From assembly GCA_028023455.1 (NCBI GenBank), contig JAQFVV010006208.1, forward strand, positions 5,192,963 to 5,256,962: a stretch of DNA of 64,000 nucleotides, in the 5' to 3' direction. The stretch is from Epiperipatus broadwayi. Lineage: Eukaryota > Onychophora > Udeonychophora > Euonychophora > Peripatidae. The first letter of the stretch is position 1. Each line of letters begins with the position of its first letter. Both the position numbers and the translations under genes were made by a program. Positions 47,041-57,640 of this stretch are shown piece after piece. The notes beneath the pieces are model-generated. The model did no database searches and was not told where the DNA came from. It saw nothing but the letters and a program-made list of their open reading frames with translations.

Positions 47041-47139
47041 ATTTAGGGAGGATTTGAACCCAGACTTTCAAGCTTCCTTCAGTTATTCACTCCATCTTAT
47101 ACAACCAATACACATGACCACATACACATGTAAAAGATA
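47041..47139 (-). mobile_element. tRNA-like SINE head (family S2)
   Basis: On the minus strand TTGGTTGTATAAGATGGAGT is followed by GAAAGTCTGGGTTCAAATCC and TCCC. GGTTCAAATCC is an excellent box B/T-arm. It matches 22441-22545. Confidence 0.6.
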
Positions 47140-48625
47140 AATGATCTCCCTTGTTGCTAAAGATCCTGTTCAAGCCTTAAACTGTAAACTACTCTCCTTG
47201 CTATTAACATAAATTAACTCACAGCCAATATTCTGTTTGCTTTTATATATATTTAAATTCTTTTTACTCTCCATAATATTTCTCCATCTCTCCAACTCCC
47301 TATTTTTTTTATTAATGCATCTATTTTTCTATTCCATTCCTTGCCACTATAATACTCAACAATTCTCCTAACACAATCATCCCACCTTTTGTATAAGTAT
47401 ACTGATATAACATTTTTATCCAAATTTTCTGCATACTATATTACCTTTCTCACCTATCTTGTTGCCTGCCCTTTACTCATAACCAAATAAAAAACTATTT
47501 TGGTCATTCTCTTATTATCCATAAATTGCAATTTACCAAATATTTTCATTTTGTTTTTTGCATCTCTCATATCAAAACATGATAATCCCATTTCTTCTTG
47601 AAATGCTTCCTTTTCCACTTCCCACTTCTCTTTGTATTTTTTCTAAGTAATATAACATTCTTTTATTAACACATAACCCATCGTTATTGTAAGTTAACTC
47701 TACTACTGCCACTCTCTTCCATACAATTCTAGCTACATCATATTTATTATATGTGATGTATTGTGGCTTCTCCTTAAACGAAGTCAAGAATATCTCAGCA
47801 ATTATGCCGAGATAAACCTGTTAGCCACTTTATTTTCCATTACCCACTCTAAATTTTCCCATATTCTGCTCCATCCCATTTCCACAACATAATCTTTGTC
47901 AACTCTATAACCTTTATATCTAAATCTCCTTTATCTTCACTTTCTGTATAATCACTTTTTTCATATTTATTCTTCCATAACTTCATTATATGTACCCTTT
48001 CTGTTTTCAAGCATTTACATTCAATTAACAAATGCCTAATTTTTTCTATTCCTTCTTTACATAATTTTCAAAATAAATCACCCATTTTTTCCCATTTACA
48101 TGTATATTCTCTTGTAGCTAAAGATCCTGTTCGAGCCTTAAATAATAAACTACTTTCCTTACTATTAACTCACACCTAATATTCTGTTTATTTCTATATA
48201 TAATTAAACTCTTTTTACTCTCTATACTATTTCTCCATCTCTCTAACTCCCTATTCTTTATTAATAAATCTATTATTTTATCCCATTCCTTACTACTATA
48301 ACACTCAACAATCCTCTTAACACAATCATCCCATCTTTTGTACAAATATACTGATATAAATTCTTTATCCAAATCTTTTGCATACCGCATTACCTTTCTC
48401 ACCCATCTTGTTACCTGCCCCTTACTCATAACTCAATTAAATACTATTTTAGCTATTCTTTTATTATCCATAAACTGCAATCTACCAAACATTTTCATTT
48501 TACTTTTTGCATCTCTCATATGAAAACTTGACCATCCCATTTCTCCTTGAATTGCCTCTCTTGCTGTCCATACAACTGCATCCAATGCATGTCTTCCTAC
48601 TTCCCTTTAAACTTTTTTTAAGTAA
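47140..48625 (-). mobile_element. LINE C-terminal fragments, two partial copies
   Basis: Minus-strand frames at 48118-48429 (RWVRKVMRYAKDLDKEFISV, WDDCVKRIVECYSSKEWDKI), 47849-48031 and 47572-47787 (VARIVWKRVAVVELTYNNDG) resemble the region after the reverse transcriptase of non-LTR retrotransposons. The stretch 47150-47520 is a diverged repeat of 48110-48480, so two copies lie in tandem. All are interrupted by stops. The clade was not determined. Confidence 0.55.
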
Positions 48626-48630
48626 TTTAA

Positions 48631-48787
48631 TACCAAACTCTCCATACAATAGTGCCACCAAGTGCAAGCTTTCATAATCAATGGATGCATAATTGTTTGT
48701 GCATAAAATCTTATCTAGTGCCTATTCATCCAACATTCCCAGACTAGTTTCTAGCTTGTGGCTTTCATCAGTGAGGAGAATTTGGTA
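48631..48787 (-). mobile_element. Short HR1 copy with hammerhead
   Basis: It starts TACCAAACTCTCCATAC and ends GAGGAGAATTTGGTA, so the ends are inverted repeats of each other. It is repeated in the duplicated segment at 50471-50633. Confidence 0.75.
48736..48777 (-). ncRNA. Hammerhead ribozyme-like core (HR1)
   Basis: On the minus strand UCCUCA, CUGAUGA (48771-48765), AGC/GCU stem II, GAAA, ACUAGU, cleavage C and UGGGAA are seen, with one stem I mismatch. Its duplicate at about 50572-50618 has a damaged stem III. Confidence 0.5.
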
Positions 48788-49458
48788 ATTCTTTTTTCGA
48801 CTGGCATTCAATTCAGATATTTTAGTTTTTGAATATTTAGCAATACCATGCTAAAACATACATGTTTAATATACTTAGAAAAGACATAACCAGCATTGTA
48901 ATCATTTTAATTAAAGTAGTAGATTACTTGTGTTAGTATTTTGAATAAAATGTATAATAAAATTCTGTTGGCTGACATTTTTACATACTATATTTTTGTG
49001 ACTTATCCACATGGATAATTTAGATAACTAATATTTAATTAATAATTCATGAATCACTAACATTCACTTTGCAAGTGCCATTATTTCTTTATGCATTCAA
49101 TCGTCAAGTTTTTAGATAATTACACTAATGATTGATAAGAATGATTTACTCCCTATAGTCTGTTAAAAATTATTTACAGGCTATAGATTGTTATATTATT
49201 TTTAGCCCTAAGGTAGATTTTAAACTTTCTTAAAGCTTTATATATTATTTTTTATATTTGAATGTCAACCCCCTCCCCCATTCTTCCCCATTTCTCTGTA
49301 AATGTACGACATTTTAAATATATGTGAAAGCTATTATTTAGCATTTTTATATAACTGATCTCCCAAGATGCATTCTGCGACAACTAAAGAGTGCTAATTT
49401 TGTCTTTTTCCTACGTTTTTATTCATATGTTTGAAGCCTAAGAATATTAAATACTGTA

Positions 49459-50015
49459 ATTATAACTTTATCTTTTTTATTGCATTGCCAAATCCATCTA
49501 ATATTAATATCATCTAGGTTCTTTACTACTTTATACAATGCTTTTTTACAACCCACTATTGATGGTTTCGATTGCCCCAGCAATCTTCTTCAGAACTATA
49601 ACAAACAATACAAATACATGAACACAAATATACATGAACATATAATTTTACATTTTATATACTTATTCTACCTTATAATCATTATTTATATACCCACATA
49701 CAACTTTATATATCTCTCTATATAATTATTATATTTTTACATACGTAAAAAGGTAATAATTATATAGAGAAGTATATAAAGATATATGTGGGTATATAAA
49801 TAATGATTATAAGGTTGAATATATTTATAAAATGTAAAGTTATGTATAGAATATAAAAATATTAAAATGTATGATATGTAAAAAGATAATATTTATATAG
49901 AGAGGTATATAAAGATATATGTGGGTATATAAATAATGATTATAAGATAGAATTAATATATAAAATGTAAAGTTGTATGTTCATGTATGTTTATGTTCAT
50001 GTATTTGTAAACATC
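49459..50015. mobile_element. Family PB inverted and repeated copies
   Basis: A left copy (ACAATGCTTTTTTACAACCC, CAGCAATCTTCTTCAGAACT, ACCCACATACAACTTTATAT) is followed at about 49745-50010 by two inverted tail copies (ATAAAGATATATGTGGGTAT). Confidence 0.75.
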
Positions 50016-50075
50016 ACATGATCACCATTTCTTATACTTGCACATAACTGTTATTAACATAGGCAAAACTCTCCA

Positions 50076-50470
50076 TCAACAATTCTAACACAATCATCCC
50101 ATGTTTTGTATAAGTATACTGATATAACATTTTTATACAAATTTTCTGCATATCATATTACCTTTCTCACCTATCTTGTTGCCTGTCCTTTACTTATAAC
50201 CCAATAAAAAACTATTTTGGCCATTCTATTATTATCCAAAAATTGCAATCTATCAAATATTTTCATTTTGTTTTTCGCATCTCTCATATAAAAACATGAC
50301 CATCCCATTTCTCCTTGAATTGCTTCCTTTGCCGTCCACTTCCCACTTCTCTTTGTACTTTTTCTAAGTAATATAATACCTCTTCACTAACACATAATCC
50401 ATCGTTGCCATAAGTTAACCCTGCTACTGTCACTCCCTTCCATACAATTCTAGCTACATCATATTTATTA
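50076..50470 (-). mobile_element. LINE C-terminal fragment
   Basis: It matches 47349-47755 (CACAATCATCCCATGTTTTG, CACCTATCTTGTTGCCTGTC, CCATCGTTGCCATAAGTTAA), the same degenerate minus-strand LINE region. Confidence 0.7.
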
Positions 50471-50875
50471 TACCAAACTCTCCATACAGTAGTGCCACCA
50501 AGTGCAAGCTTTCATAATTAATGGATGCAGAAAGGTTTATGCATAAAATCTTTATCTAGTGTCTATCCATCCAACATTCCCAGACTATTTTCTAGCTTGT
50601 GGCTTTCATCAGTGAGGAGAGTTTGGTAATTCTTTTTTTGACTGAAATTCAATCCTGATATTTTAGTTTTTGAATGTTTCTACCATGCTAAAACATACAA
50701 GTTTAATATACTTAGAAAAGACATAACCAGAATTGTAATCATTTTAATTAAAGTAGTAGATTACTTGTAATAGTATTTTGAATAAAATGTATAATAAAAG
50801 TCTGTGGGCTGACATTTTTACATACTATATTTTTGTGGCTTATCCACATGGATAATTTTAGATAACTAATATTTA

Positions 50876-51409
50876 TATTATCACTATAACTAGCACATAG
50901 TTGTTTATAAACAAAGCACAGGGTGGCACTACTGTATGGAGAGTTTTGCTTTGTTTATAAACAACAATGTGCTAGATAGTGATCATGTGATGCTTAATGG
51001 TTTAACACCAATTCTGTCTAATAGGATAGTGGTAGCTATGGTTGTTAAAGAGCCAAAGACACCAAAATGTATGGGTGCTGAACTGAGTTCAGACCCATAT
51101 GACTATATAAGCTATTGAGCTTGGATTGAAAATATTTTTGTGTTTTCAATTTCATTCTCATAGTTTTGTAGTTAAGTAGAGATAAAAAAAATGGCTGCTG
51201 GAGGGTTGCATTAGATCCTAAGATCTAGGTGCAGTGCTCTCAGATCCAAAGCTCCTCACTGACGATGGCCACAAGCCAGAAACTAGTCTGGAGATATTGG
51301 ATGAGTAGGCATTAGATAGGTATTTTATGCACAAGCCTTCTGGCATTCATTGATTACTCTGGTTGGCACAGGGTGGCACTACTGTATGGAGAGTTTTGCT
51401 TTGTTTATA
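50876..51409 (+). mobile_element. Complete HR1 element with 12-bp target duplication
   Basis: The element is flanked by AACTAATATTTA at 50864-50875 and 51410-51421. The duplicated segment at about 49029 has a single AACTAATATTTA, so the ends are exact. The 534-base element starts with a short inverted piece (GTTGTTTATAAACAAAGC). About 40 bases near its start (AGGGTGGCACTACTGTATGG through GCTTTGTTTATA) are repeated at its end, 451 bases later. Direct terminal redundancy, an inverted tail, a 10-15-bp duplication and a hammerhead together fit a Penelope-like non-autonomous retroelement or retrozyme. No protein coding. Confidence 0.8.
51253..51294 (+). ncRNA. Hammerhead ribozyme-like core in the complete HR1 element
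   Basis: UCCUCA, CUGACGA (51259-51265), stem II UGGC-CACAA-GCCA closed by a U-A pair, GAAA (51279-51282), ACUAGU, cleavage C (51288) and UGGAGA are present. It is one of the better stem II helices in the window. Confidence 0.65.
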
Positions 51410-51879
51410 AACTAATATTTAATTAATAATCCATGTATCACCAACTTTCACTTTGCAAGTGCCATTATTTCTACATGCATTCAATCGTCAAGTTTTTAGG
51501 TAATTACACTAATGATTGATAAGAATGATTTACACCCTATAGTCTGTTAAAAATTATTTACAGACTATAGCCCTAATGTAGATTTTAAACTTTCTTAAAG
51601 CTTTATATATTATTTGTTATATTTCTCTGTACATATATGACATTTTAAATATATGTGAAAGCTATCATTTAACATTTGTATATAATTGATCTCCCAAGAT
51701 TCATTCTACGACAACTAAGAGTGCTAATTTTGTATTTTTTTCTACATTATTATTCATATGTTTGAAGTGTAAGAATATTAAATAATTATAACTCTATCTT
51801 TTTTATTGCATTACCAAATCCATATAATATTAATGTCATCTATGTTCTTTACTACTTTTTACAATGCTTTTTTACAACC

Positions 51880-52675
51880 TGCTGTGTCCAGCGGCACTCT
51901 ATTGCTTGCTGGATTGCAAATGTCAATAATACAAATATATAATAATTAATGAGGCAGCTCGGCAAGTAAATTTAAATAACAAGAATTTATTTACAGAATT
52001 ATATATGAGTTAATCACTCTTGTTTAATATATACAAAAATATGATTATTAGACACACGCTATATAACTATATAAATAAGGGGCCTGAAGGCATAACAAAT
52101 AATGATGAGATCAATACGACCTGTTATATAGTCCCTAGGTTTACTTTGGCACACCCAGAGTTAAACTTCTCTGCAAGGCTAACTGAAGGAAGGAGCTGAC
52201 TGATGCACCTGAGGAAATCACACATCTGCCTTTCAAGAGCTTCACTTAGCAAGTGTACTGGTCTCAGTTCAATTCTAAATCTATTACTACTCACGCTTTG
52301 ATTTTAGAGTAGCCTCCATTGATTGGCCATCCACTGTCTATGTGGTGGTCATCTCTTTAATTCCTATTCGATCCCTGATTAGATAATGCTACGACTTTAG
52401 AATTGTCTATTTTAAGCAATGGCTTTGTTTACATTATCTAATCCTTATTGATAAATTACTTTATAGTTTCTCCTTAATTAAACTATTTAATTAGTGTAAT
52501 GCTTTATCAAATATTGTGAATGCTCCTGGCATCCACGCACATACTTTTAGTTTAGCATTAATATATCATTTATTACTTATAATACACAATTAGCAATCCA
52601 TTTAGTTTTACATTTATAATTATTAACTAGTAATACATATTTTGTGTATACGTATATATACTCACACATTTAGCA
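51880..52675. mobile_element. Solo LTR-like insertion inside PB repeat
   Basis: A 796-base element begins TGCTGTGTCC and ends ATTTAGCA (TG..CA, inverted TGCT/AGCA). It is flanked by CAACC at 51875-51879 and 52676-52680. Other PB copies read TTTTTACAACCCACTATTG uninterrupted, giving the empty site. Base composition is richer in G+C than the flanks, and no coding frame was found. Confidence 0.75.
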
Positions 52676-53060
52676 CAACCCATTATTGATGGTTTCGATT
52701 ACCCCAGCAATCTTCTTCAGAACTATAACAAATAATACAAATACATGAACACAAATATACATGAACATATAACTTCACATTTTATATATTAACTCTATCT
52801 TATAATCATTATTTATATACCCACATATATCTTTATATACCTCTCTATATAAAGATATATGTGCTTATATAAATAATGATTATAAGATAGAATATATTTA
52901 CAAAATGTAAAGTTATGTATAGATTATAAAAAAGATTAAAATGTAGAATATGTAAAAAAAGTTAATATTTATATAGAGAGGTATATAAAAGTATATGTGG
53001 GTATATAAATAATAATTATAAGATAGAATGTATATATAAAATGTAAAGTTATATGTTCAT
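52676..53060. mobile_element. PB repeat, right part and inverted tails
   Basis: It resumes CAACCCATTATTGATGG after the insertion, then CAGCAATCTTCTTCAGAACT and the ACCCACATATATCTTTATAT tail, followed by inverted tail copies. Confidence 0.7.
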
Positions 53061-53350
53061 GTATTTATAAACATCACACGATCACCATTTCTTATGCTTG
53101 CACATAACTGTTATTAACACAGGCAAAACTCTCCATACAGCAGTTTATTCACAAGCCTTCTGGCATCCATTGATTACTCTGGTTGGCACTGAGTGGCACT
53201 ACTGTGTGGAGAGTTTTGCCTGTGTTCATGTATTTGTATTGTGTTTGTTATACTTCTGAAGAAAATTGCTGGGGCAATCGAAACCATCAATAGTGAGTTG
53301 TAAAAAAGCACTGTAATAAGTTATAAAGAACATAGATGATATTACTATTA
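53061..53350. mobile_element. HR1 end piece joined to a PB copy
   Basis: An HR1 terminal palindrome (GGCAAAACTCTCCATACAGC to GGAGAGTTTTGCCTG, 53124-53221) is followed by PB in the opposite orientation (CTGAAGAAAATTGCTGGGGC, GAAAC, AATAGTGAGTTGTAAAAAAG). Confidence 0.65.
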
Positions 53351-53959
53351 AATAATAATTTTTAAATATTGTATTTTTGTGCATATACCACACACATATG
53401 TGCAACATACACCATTTTTCAGTAAAAATTTCAGATTTTTTTTTGAAAAATTATTATGAAAATCTATAAAGAATATTATCTATAGTAATAAAAGGAAAAT
53501 AAGAACAGTGCTATAAAAAAGTTGCCTTAATAATCATTTTAATAAAAGAAATCTTAATATTCCACATCCCTTTCATTCATATCAACATCAGGTTCACCAT
53601 TTTTTTCTTCATGAATTGCCTCATCTTCTGTACCATTAATGGTATCAGAAATTCCACTTTTCTTCAAATATTTTATAATGATTTCTTTCTTGACTTCACG
53701 ATTTTTATACCCAATCACACACCTAACTAATTCTGATCTTTTCTATTTTTTGTGTTGGTGTTAAAACATGACTTTCTGATGTCATATATCTATTTCACTT
53801 TTCTCTTTATTACACATATATAGTTCACATCTATTTTCTTTTACTCTAAAACTAAAAATGGAAAAAAGAAGTAGTATATACGTAAAAATACCGTATATTT
53901 TTATACATATTTATCTCTGACTAATCAAAATATATATGTTGTAATCTATTCTTAAGAAT

Positions 53960-54395
53960 ATCGAACTCTCCATACAGTAGTGCCACAAGTGCAAACTTTC
54001 ATAATCACTGGATGCAGGAAGGTTTGTGCATAAAATCTCTACTAATGCCCATTCATCCAATATCCCTGACTAGTTTCTAGCTTGGGGTTTTCATCAGTGA
54101 GGAGCCTTGGATTTGAGAGCACTGCACCTAGATCTTAGGATCTAATTCAACCCTCCAGCAGCCACCTTTTACTCATTTGGTTAACTATAAAGCTAAGAGT
54201 CCTCACTGATGAAAGCCACAAGCTAGAAACTAGTCTGGGGATGTTGGATGAATAGGCACTAGATAGGGATTTTATGCGCAAACTTTCCTGCATCTATTGA
54301 TTATCAAAGCTTGCATTGATGACACTATTGTATGGAGTGATACTCTTATTAACAGAGTGTGTAAGTGTATGAAGCGGTGACCATGTGATAATCTA
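53960..54395. mobile_element. HR1 fold-back copy
   Basis: Left arm from CGAACTCTCCATACAGTAGT through CAGCAGCCACCTTTTACTC. The right arm from CCTCACTGATGAAAGCC ends TATGGAGTGATACTC. The two arms are joined at AACTATAAAGCTAAGAG. Confidence 0.8.
54200..54241 (+). ncRNA. Hammerhead ribozyme-like core (HR1), strong stem I
   Basis: UCCUCA (54200-54205) pairs with UGGGGA (54236-54241) across six bases. CUGAUGA (54206-54212), AGC/GCU stem II, GAAA (54226-54229), ACUAGU and cleavage C (54235) are intact. Confidence 0.62.
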
Positions 54396-54758
54396 TTCTT
54401 GCTATTGTACAACTTTATGTAAAATGTAATAGTTTGGATATATATAACTATCTGTTTAAATGCTTATTTTTGTTAAACTGCTAAACGTTCTTTTTTCTAT
54501 TATCTATCTATTTAATTATTATAATTTATTTGTCAATCTTTTTTTTAATTATCTATATATTGATTTATTTCTATATTTTTATATCTAATGTATAATTTTA
54601 TATGTATTTCTATCAATATTCTATTTTGTTTTAATAATTCATCTATAAATTATTATTTTCTATAGTTTTGCATATGATTTATTTAAATGTACTTTATTTT
54701 AGAAAAAACTGATTTATCTGAAAGATCCTATTTTAATAATATTCATTTTCTTTTACAG

Positions 54759-55061
54759 TTGAACCTAGTGCACCAAGCAAGCCTTCTGTGGAAGATGTTA
54801 CAAGTAAATCAGCAACACTCAAATGGTCACCTCCATCAAGTGATGGTGGTAGTCCAATAACAGGGTACACCATTCAAAGACGTTCTTCTGATGCTTTTGT
54901 TTGGATACAAGTTAACAAATCTACTATTCAAGAAAACACATTCCAAGTTCAAGACTTGATCGAGGGCTCACAATATGAATTCCGAATTATTGCTGAAAAT
55001 AAAGGTGGCTTAAGCACTCCCAGTGATGTTTCTGATAGAGTTCGTGCTAAAGAACCTTACG
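54759..55061 (+). CDS. Fibronectin type III domain exon (Fn2, copy 2) of giant titin-like muscle protein
   Basis: A 303-base exon with acceptor TCTTTTACAG and donor GTAGGA, phase 1 on both sides. It encodes about 101 residues beginning VEPSAPSKPSVEDVTSKSAT. It contains LKWSPPSSDGGSPITGYTIQ, FQVQDLIEGSQYEFRIIAEN and KGGLSTPSDVSDRVRAKEPY. Length equals that of its paralogue at 13396-13698. The intron before it is 8,052 bases whereas the equivalent intron in copy 1 is 87. Confidence 0.95.
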
Positions 55062-55184
55062 GTAGGAAATTTTCACGTATATATAAAACTTTTGAGACAA
55101 AATTACTTTAAAAAGTTACGTTTTTAAATTGTATATACACTTATATGTGTTCACAAATATGTGTATGTTTGTCTGTAAATATAC

Positions 55185-55590
55185 GAAAGCAGTCTACACA
55201 TAGACCATATCGATATCATTCAATAATCTCAATCTGTTATCAAGGCAACTTCCTTTTTACAATAAAGTTACATATCCACTTTTATCTATGGTCTAATATG
55301 TTTATAGAGATACTAAAGATTGGAATTTGATTGAAGGGAGTGAGATCATTAATTCAAAGCAGTTTAAAGATATCATCATTAAACAGGTAAATATAATATG
55401 CTCTGAAAGACTTTCAAACTGCATTGAAACTAGTATTATTTTGGTAATAGAGCTAATAATGCTCACGGTTAGATAGATTTGTAAATGTAAATATATGGAA
55501 AGCAGTCCACACCTAAACAATACTAATATCAATAACAATCAACATACTACCATTACATTACAAGGCTCTTTAAACATTTTAGATTGTCTT
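55185..55590. repeat. Family F repeat, partial dimer
   Basis: AATAATCTCAATCTGTTATC with AAGGCAACTTCC (55221), TCATCATTAAACAGGTAAAT (55374) and a second start CAATACTAATATCAATAACA (55518) match family F at 20085-20600. Confidence 0.7.
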
Positions 55591-56469
55591 CTAAAAAACA
55601 CAGATCTTTTCCTTCATTTTCAAGTTTATTCTATGCTGTATTCAAATGAACAAACAACTTATTATGTCAGCAAATTTATTCGTAAGCTGAAGTACTAGTA
55701 ATAATATATAACTATTTTTCCCTGTAATAATTTGGGGATAACTACAAGCAGAGCAAGTCTACATTTCTTCACTCGCTACTATTATTTACAGTTTGTTAAT
55801 AATTTGCAGTTAGGTACCATTATCACTAGTACCCTAACATGCCTTCATTTAGTCCATTTAAGCTATATTTTCTGCATACACCTTTCTCTCCTTTATGAGA
55901 GAAGACATTAACTTCAACAGCCCTTTGGTCCTCTCGAACAACCCCCGCTGCACTGATACTCGCTAAAACTTTAAGAGAGAGTTCTTTTTATATCTCATTA
56001 GCGTAACAATTATTCATATTTTTAATTACACGTTTCTAGAGTGAATTATTTCGGGGAGAAAACTGTCTAAATTGCCGGCACTAATTACACAAATCAAAAT
56101 AGTACAATATTTACATTGATATCAGTGTTGGTCGTATATGCTAATATTGCTTTTCACTTGGTTTTTCAAAAATTTAAAAAACAAATTTGATCAGAATTGT
56201 AATTAAGGATAAAATCACAGTGTATCATATAGTTGAATTCTTTAATTAAAACAATCACACATAAAACTTATATCCAAATGATGTTGCTGAATAATGATGT
56301 ACTGGTGGAAGCAAGACAATAAATGGCAATCTAATAGTGGCAGCAACTTGTATATATTGCATACCACTAGGAAAAAGGAGACTACTTGATTTCATAAAGA
56401 TATAAATCTGTTTTTGTGAAGGTGTTTGTGATAATGGTGTTTTAGTTGTCTTTATATTGTGGACTATTT
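55591..56469. other. Intron sequence, nothing recognised
   Basis: Contains a somewhat GC-richer stretch (about 55900-55980, CCTCTCGAACAACCCCCGC). No domain, repeat or RNA gene was identified. Confidence 0.4.
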
Positions 56470-56940
56470 CCATTATCTAAAATGAGTATTGAATGCCTTT
56501 AGAAAAATTTAACTTTATTTAAATATTCCAAATAAATTCAACTGTTAGTAATAGCCCATTTTAGTATATGCACAAGGTTTTGAGAGGTATTATTCTCCCT
56601 TCTTCTTCAGGTGTTGCTGGCCTGACCAGTGACAGTATTAGTATGGGAATGAACCTGTACCCTTAGATTCTTTGAGTATTAAATTTTAAGGTAACACTCT
56701 AACCAACTGAACCATCCTGCCAAAAGTAATAGTCACTAGAAATTTCATATACTTATCTATGAGATCCAGGTTTGATTCCCATGCTAGTACTGTCACTGGT
56801 CAGGCCAGCAACACCTGAAGAAGAGGGGAGAATAATACCTCTCGAAACATTGTGCATATACTAACCTGTGTGTTATTACTAACAGTTGAATGTATTTGGA
56901 ATATTTAAATAAAGTTAAATTTTTTTAAAGATATTCAATA
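56470..56940. mobile_element. tRNA-headed SINE with Penelope-like tail, as an inverted pair
   Basis: On the minus strand GGATGGTTCAGTTGGTTAGA (box A) and ACAGGTTCATTCCCA (box B) at about 56625-56725 form a good tRNA-like head. It continues into GGCCAGCAACACCTGAAGAA, then GAGGTATTATTCTCC and GAAAC. The + strand copy from about 56765 has GGTTTGATTCCCATGC, CACCTGAAGAAGAGGGG and CCTCTCGAAACATTG. The two copies form a palindrome of about 470 bases ending near AATAAAGTTAAA. Confidence 0.75.
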
Positions 56941-57469
56941 CTCATATTAGGTGATGGAAATAGTCCAACATATAAAGACGTGTAAAACTAAGATCACTTT
57001 TTTTTTCTTCATCATATTATATTGTTATTAACAAAAAATGGAAGATCAATTAGTTAACCTTATTCTTAATTAAGTGTTAAGGTACAAAGACATCATAAAT
57101 CTGAAAACTTTTTATAAATTTTGATTAAAAGGTATTTACAAATCATAAACTGGCAGAAATATGTATAGCTTCTAGATTGTGCAGAATATTTTTCCTTGAA
57201 AATTTTGAAAAAAATAGACTTGGGTAGAATTAAACATGGAGTAGAATTTAGCTACCAAATAGATCTTTTTAAATTGAATTTTAAAAAGTTACAAGTATCT
57301 TTTGAGAAATGATTTAATGTTTCGACATTCAGAATAGAAGTGTCTGTATGTGATTTCCTCAAAATTGAGTGTAGTGTTATTTTTAAACTTTATTCTAGCA
57401 AAATATTCACATAAGTTATAGCAAGTTTATGAAAAAATATAGAGTATGTTCAGAAGCAAAATTCTTTAT

Positions 57470-57640
57470 ATAGTAACTCCATTCAGTGCAAGCCAGAGTA
57501 ATCCATGAATGCAGTAATCCTTCATTTAATGATTACTCAGGCTTGCATTGAGTGGCACTGTGGTATGGAGATTTTCATCTCTGGGTAAACAGCTTATGTA
57601 AGCATAAAGAACGGCGATCATGTAATGTTTAGTAGTTATA
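57470..57640. mobile_element. HR1 terminal fragment
   Basis: AGTGCAAGCCAGAGTAATCC and its inverse GATTACTCAGGCTTGCATTG, then GTGGCACTGTGGTATGGAGA and GTTTAGTAGTT. No hammerhead segment. Confidence 0.65.

Larger units (their letters stand above)
48631..49570. repeat. Duplicated segment, copy 1
   Basis: It matches 50471-51879 over its whole length, for example GCTAAAACATACATGTTTAA, CATTCAATCGTCAAGTTTTT and AATGATTGATAAGAATGATT. The second copy contains an extra 534-base element. Both copies sit just beyond LINE fragments and run into a PB repeat. Confidence 0.8.
50471..51879. repeat. Duplicated segment, copy 2
   Basis: Second copy of 48631-49570, interrupted by the HR1 insertion 50876-51409 and cut off by the LTR-like insertion at 51880. 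Confidence 0.8.

Noticed and set aside
49561-49600. Canonical hammerhead in PB repeats
   Set aside because: There is one extra base after CUGAAGA, and no stem III or paired stem I could be found, so only a hammerhead-like variant is reported.
54050-54093. Additional HR1 hammerhead on the minus strand
   Set aside because: The first stem I base pair and the spacing are lost, and stem II is shortened by substitutions, so it is not listed as a core.
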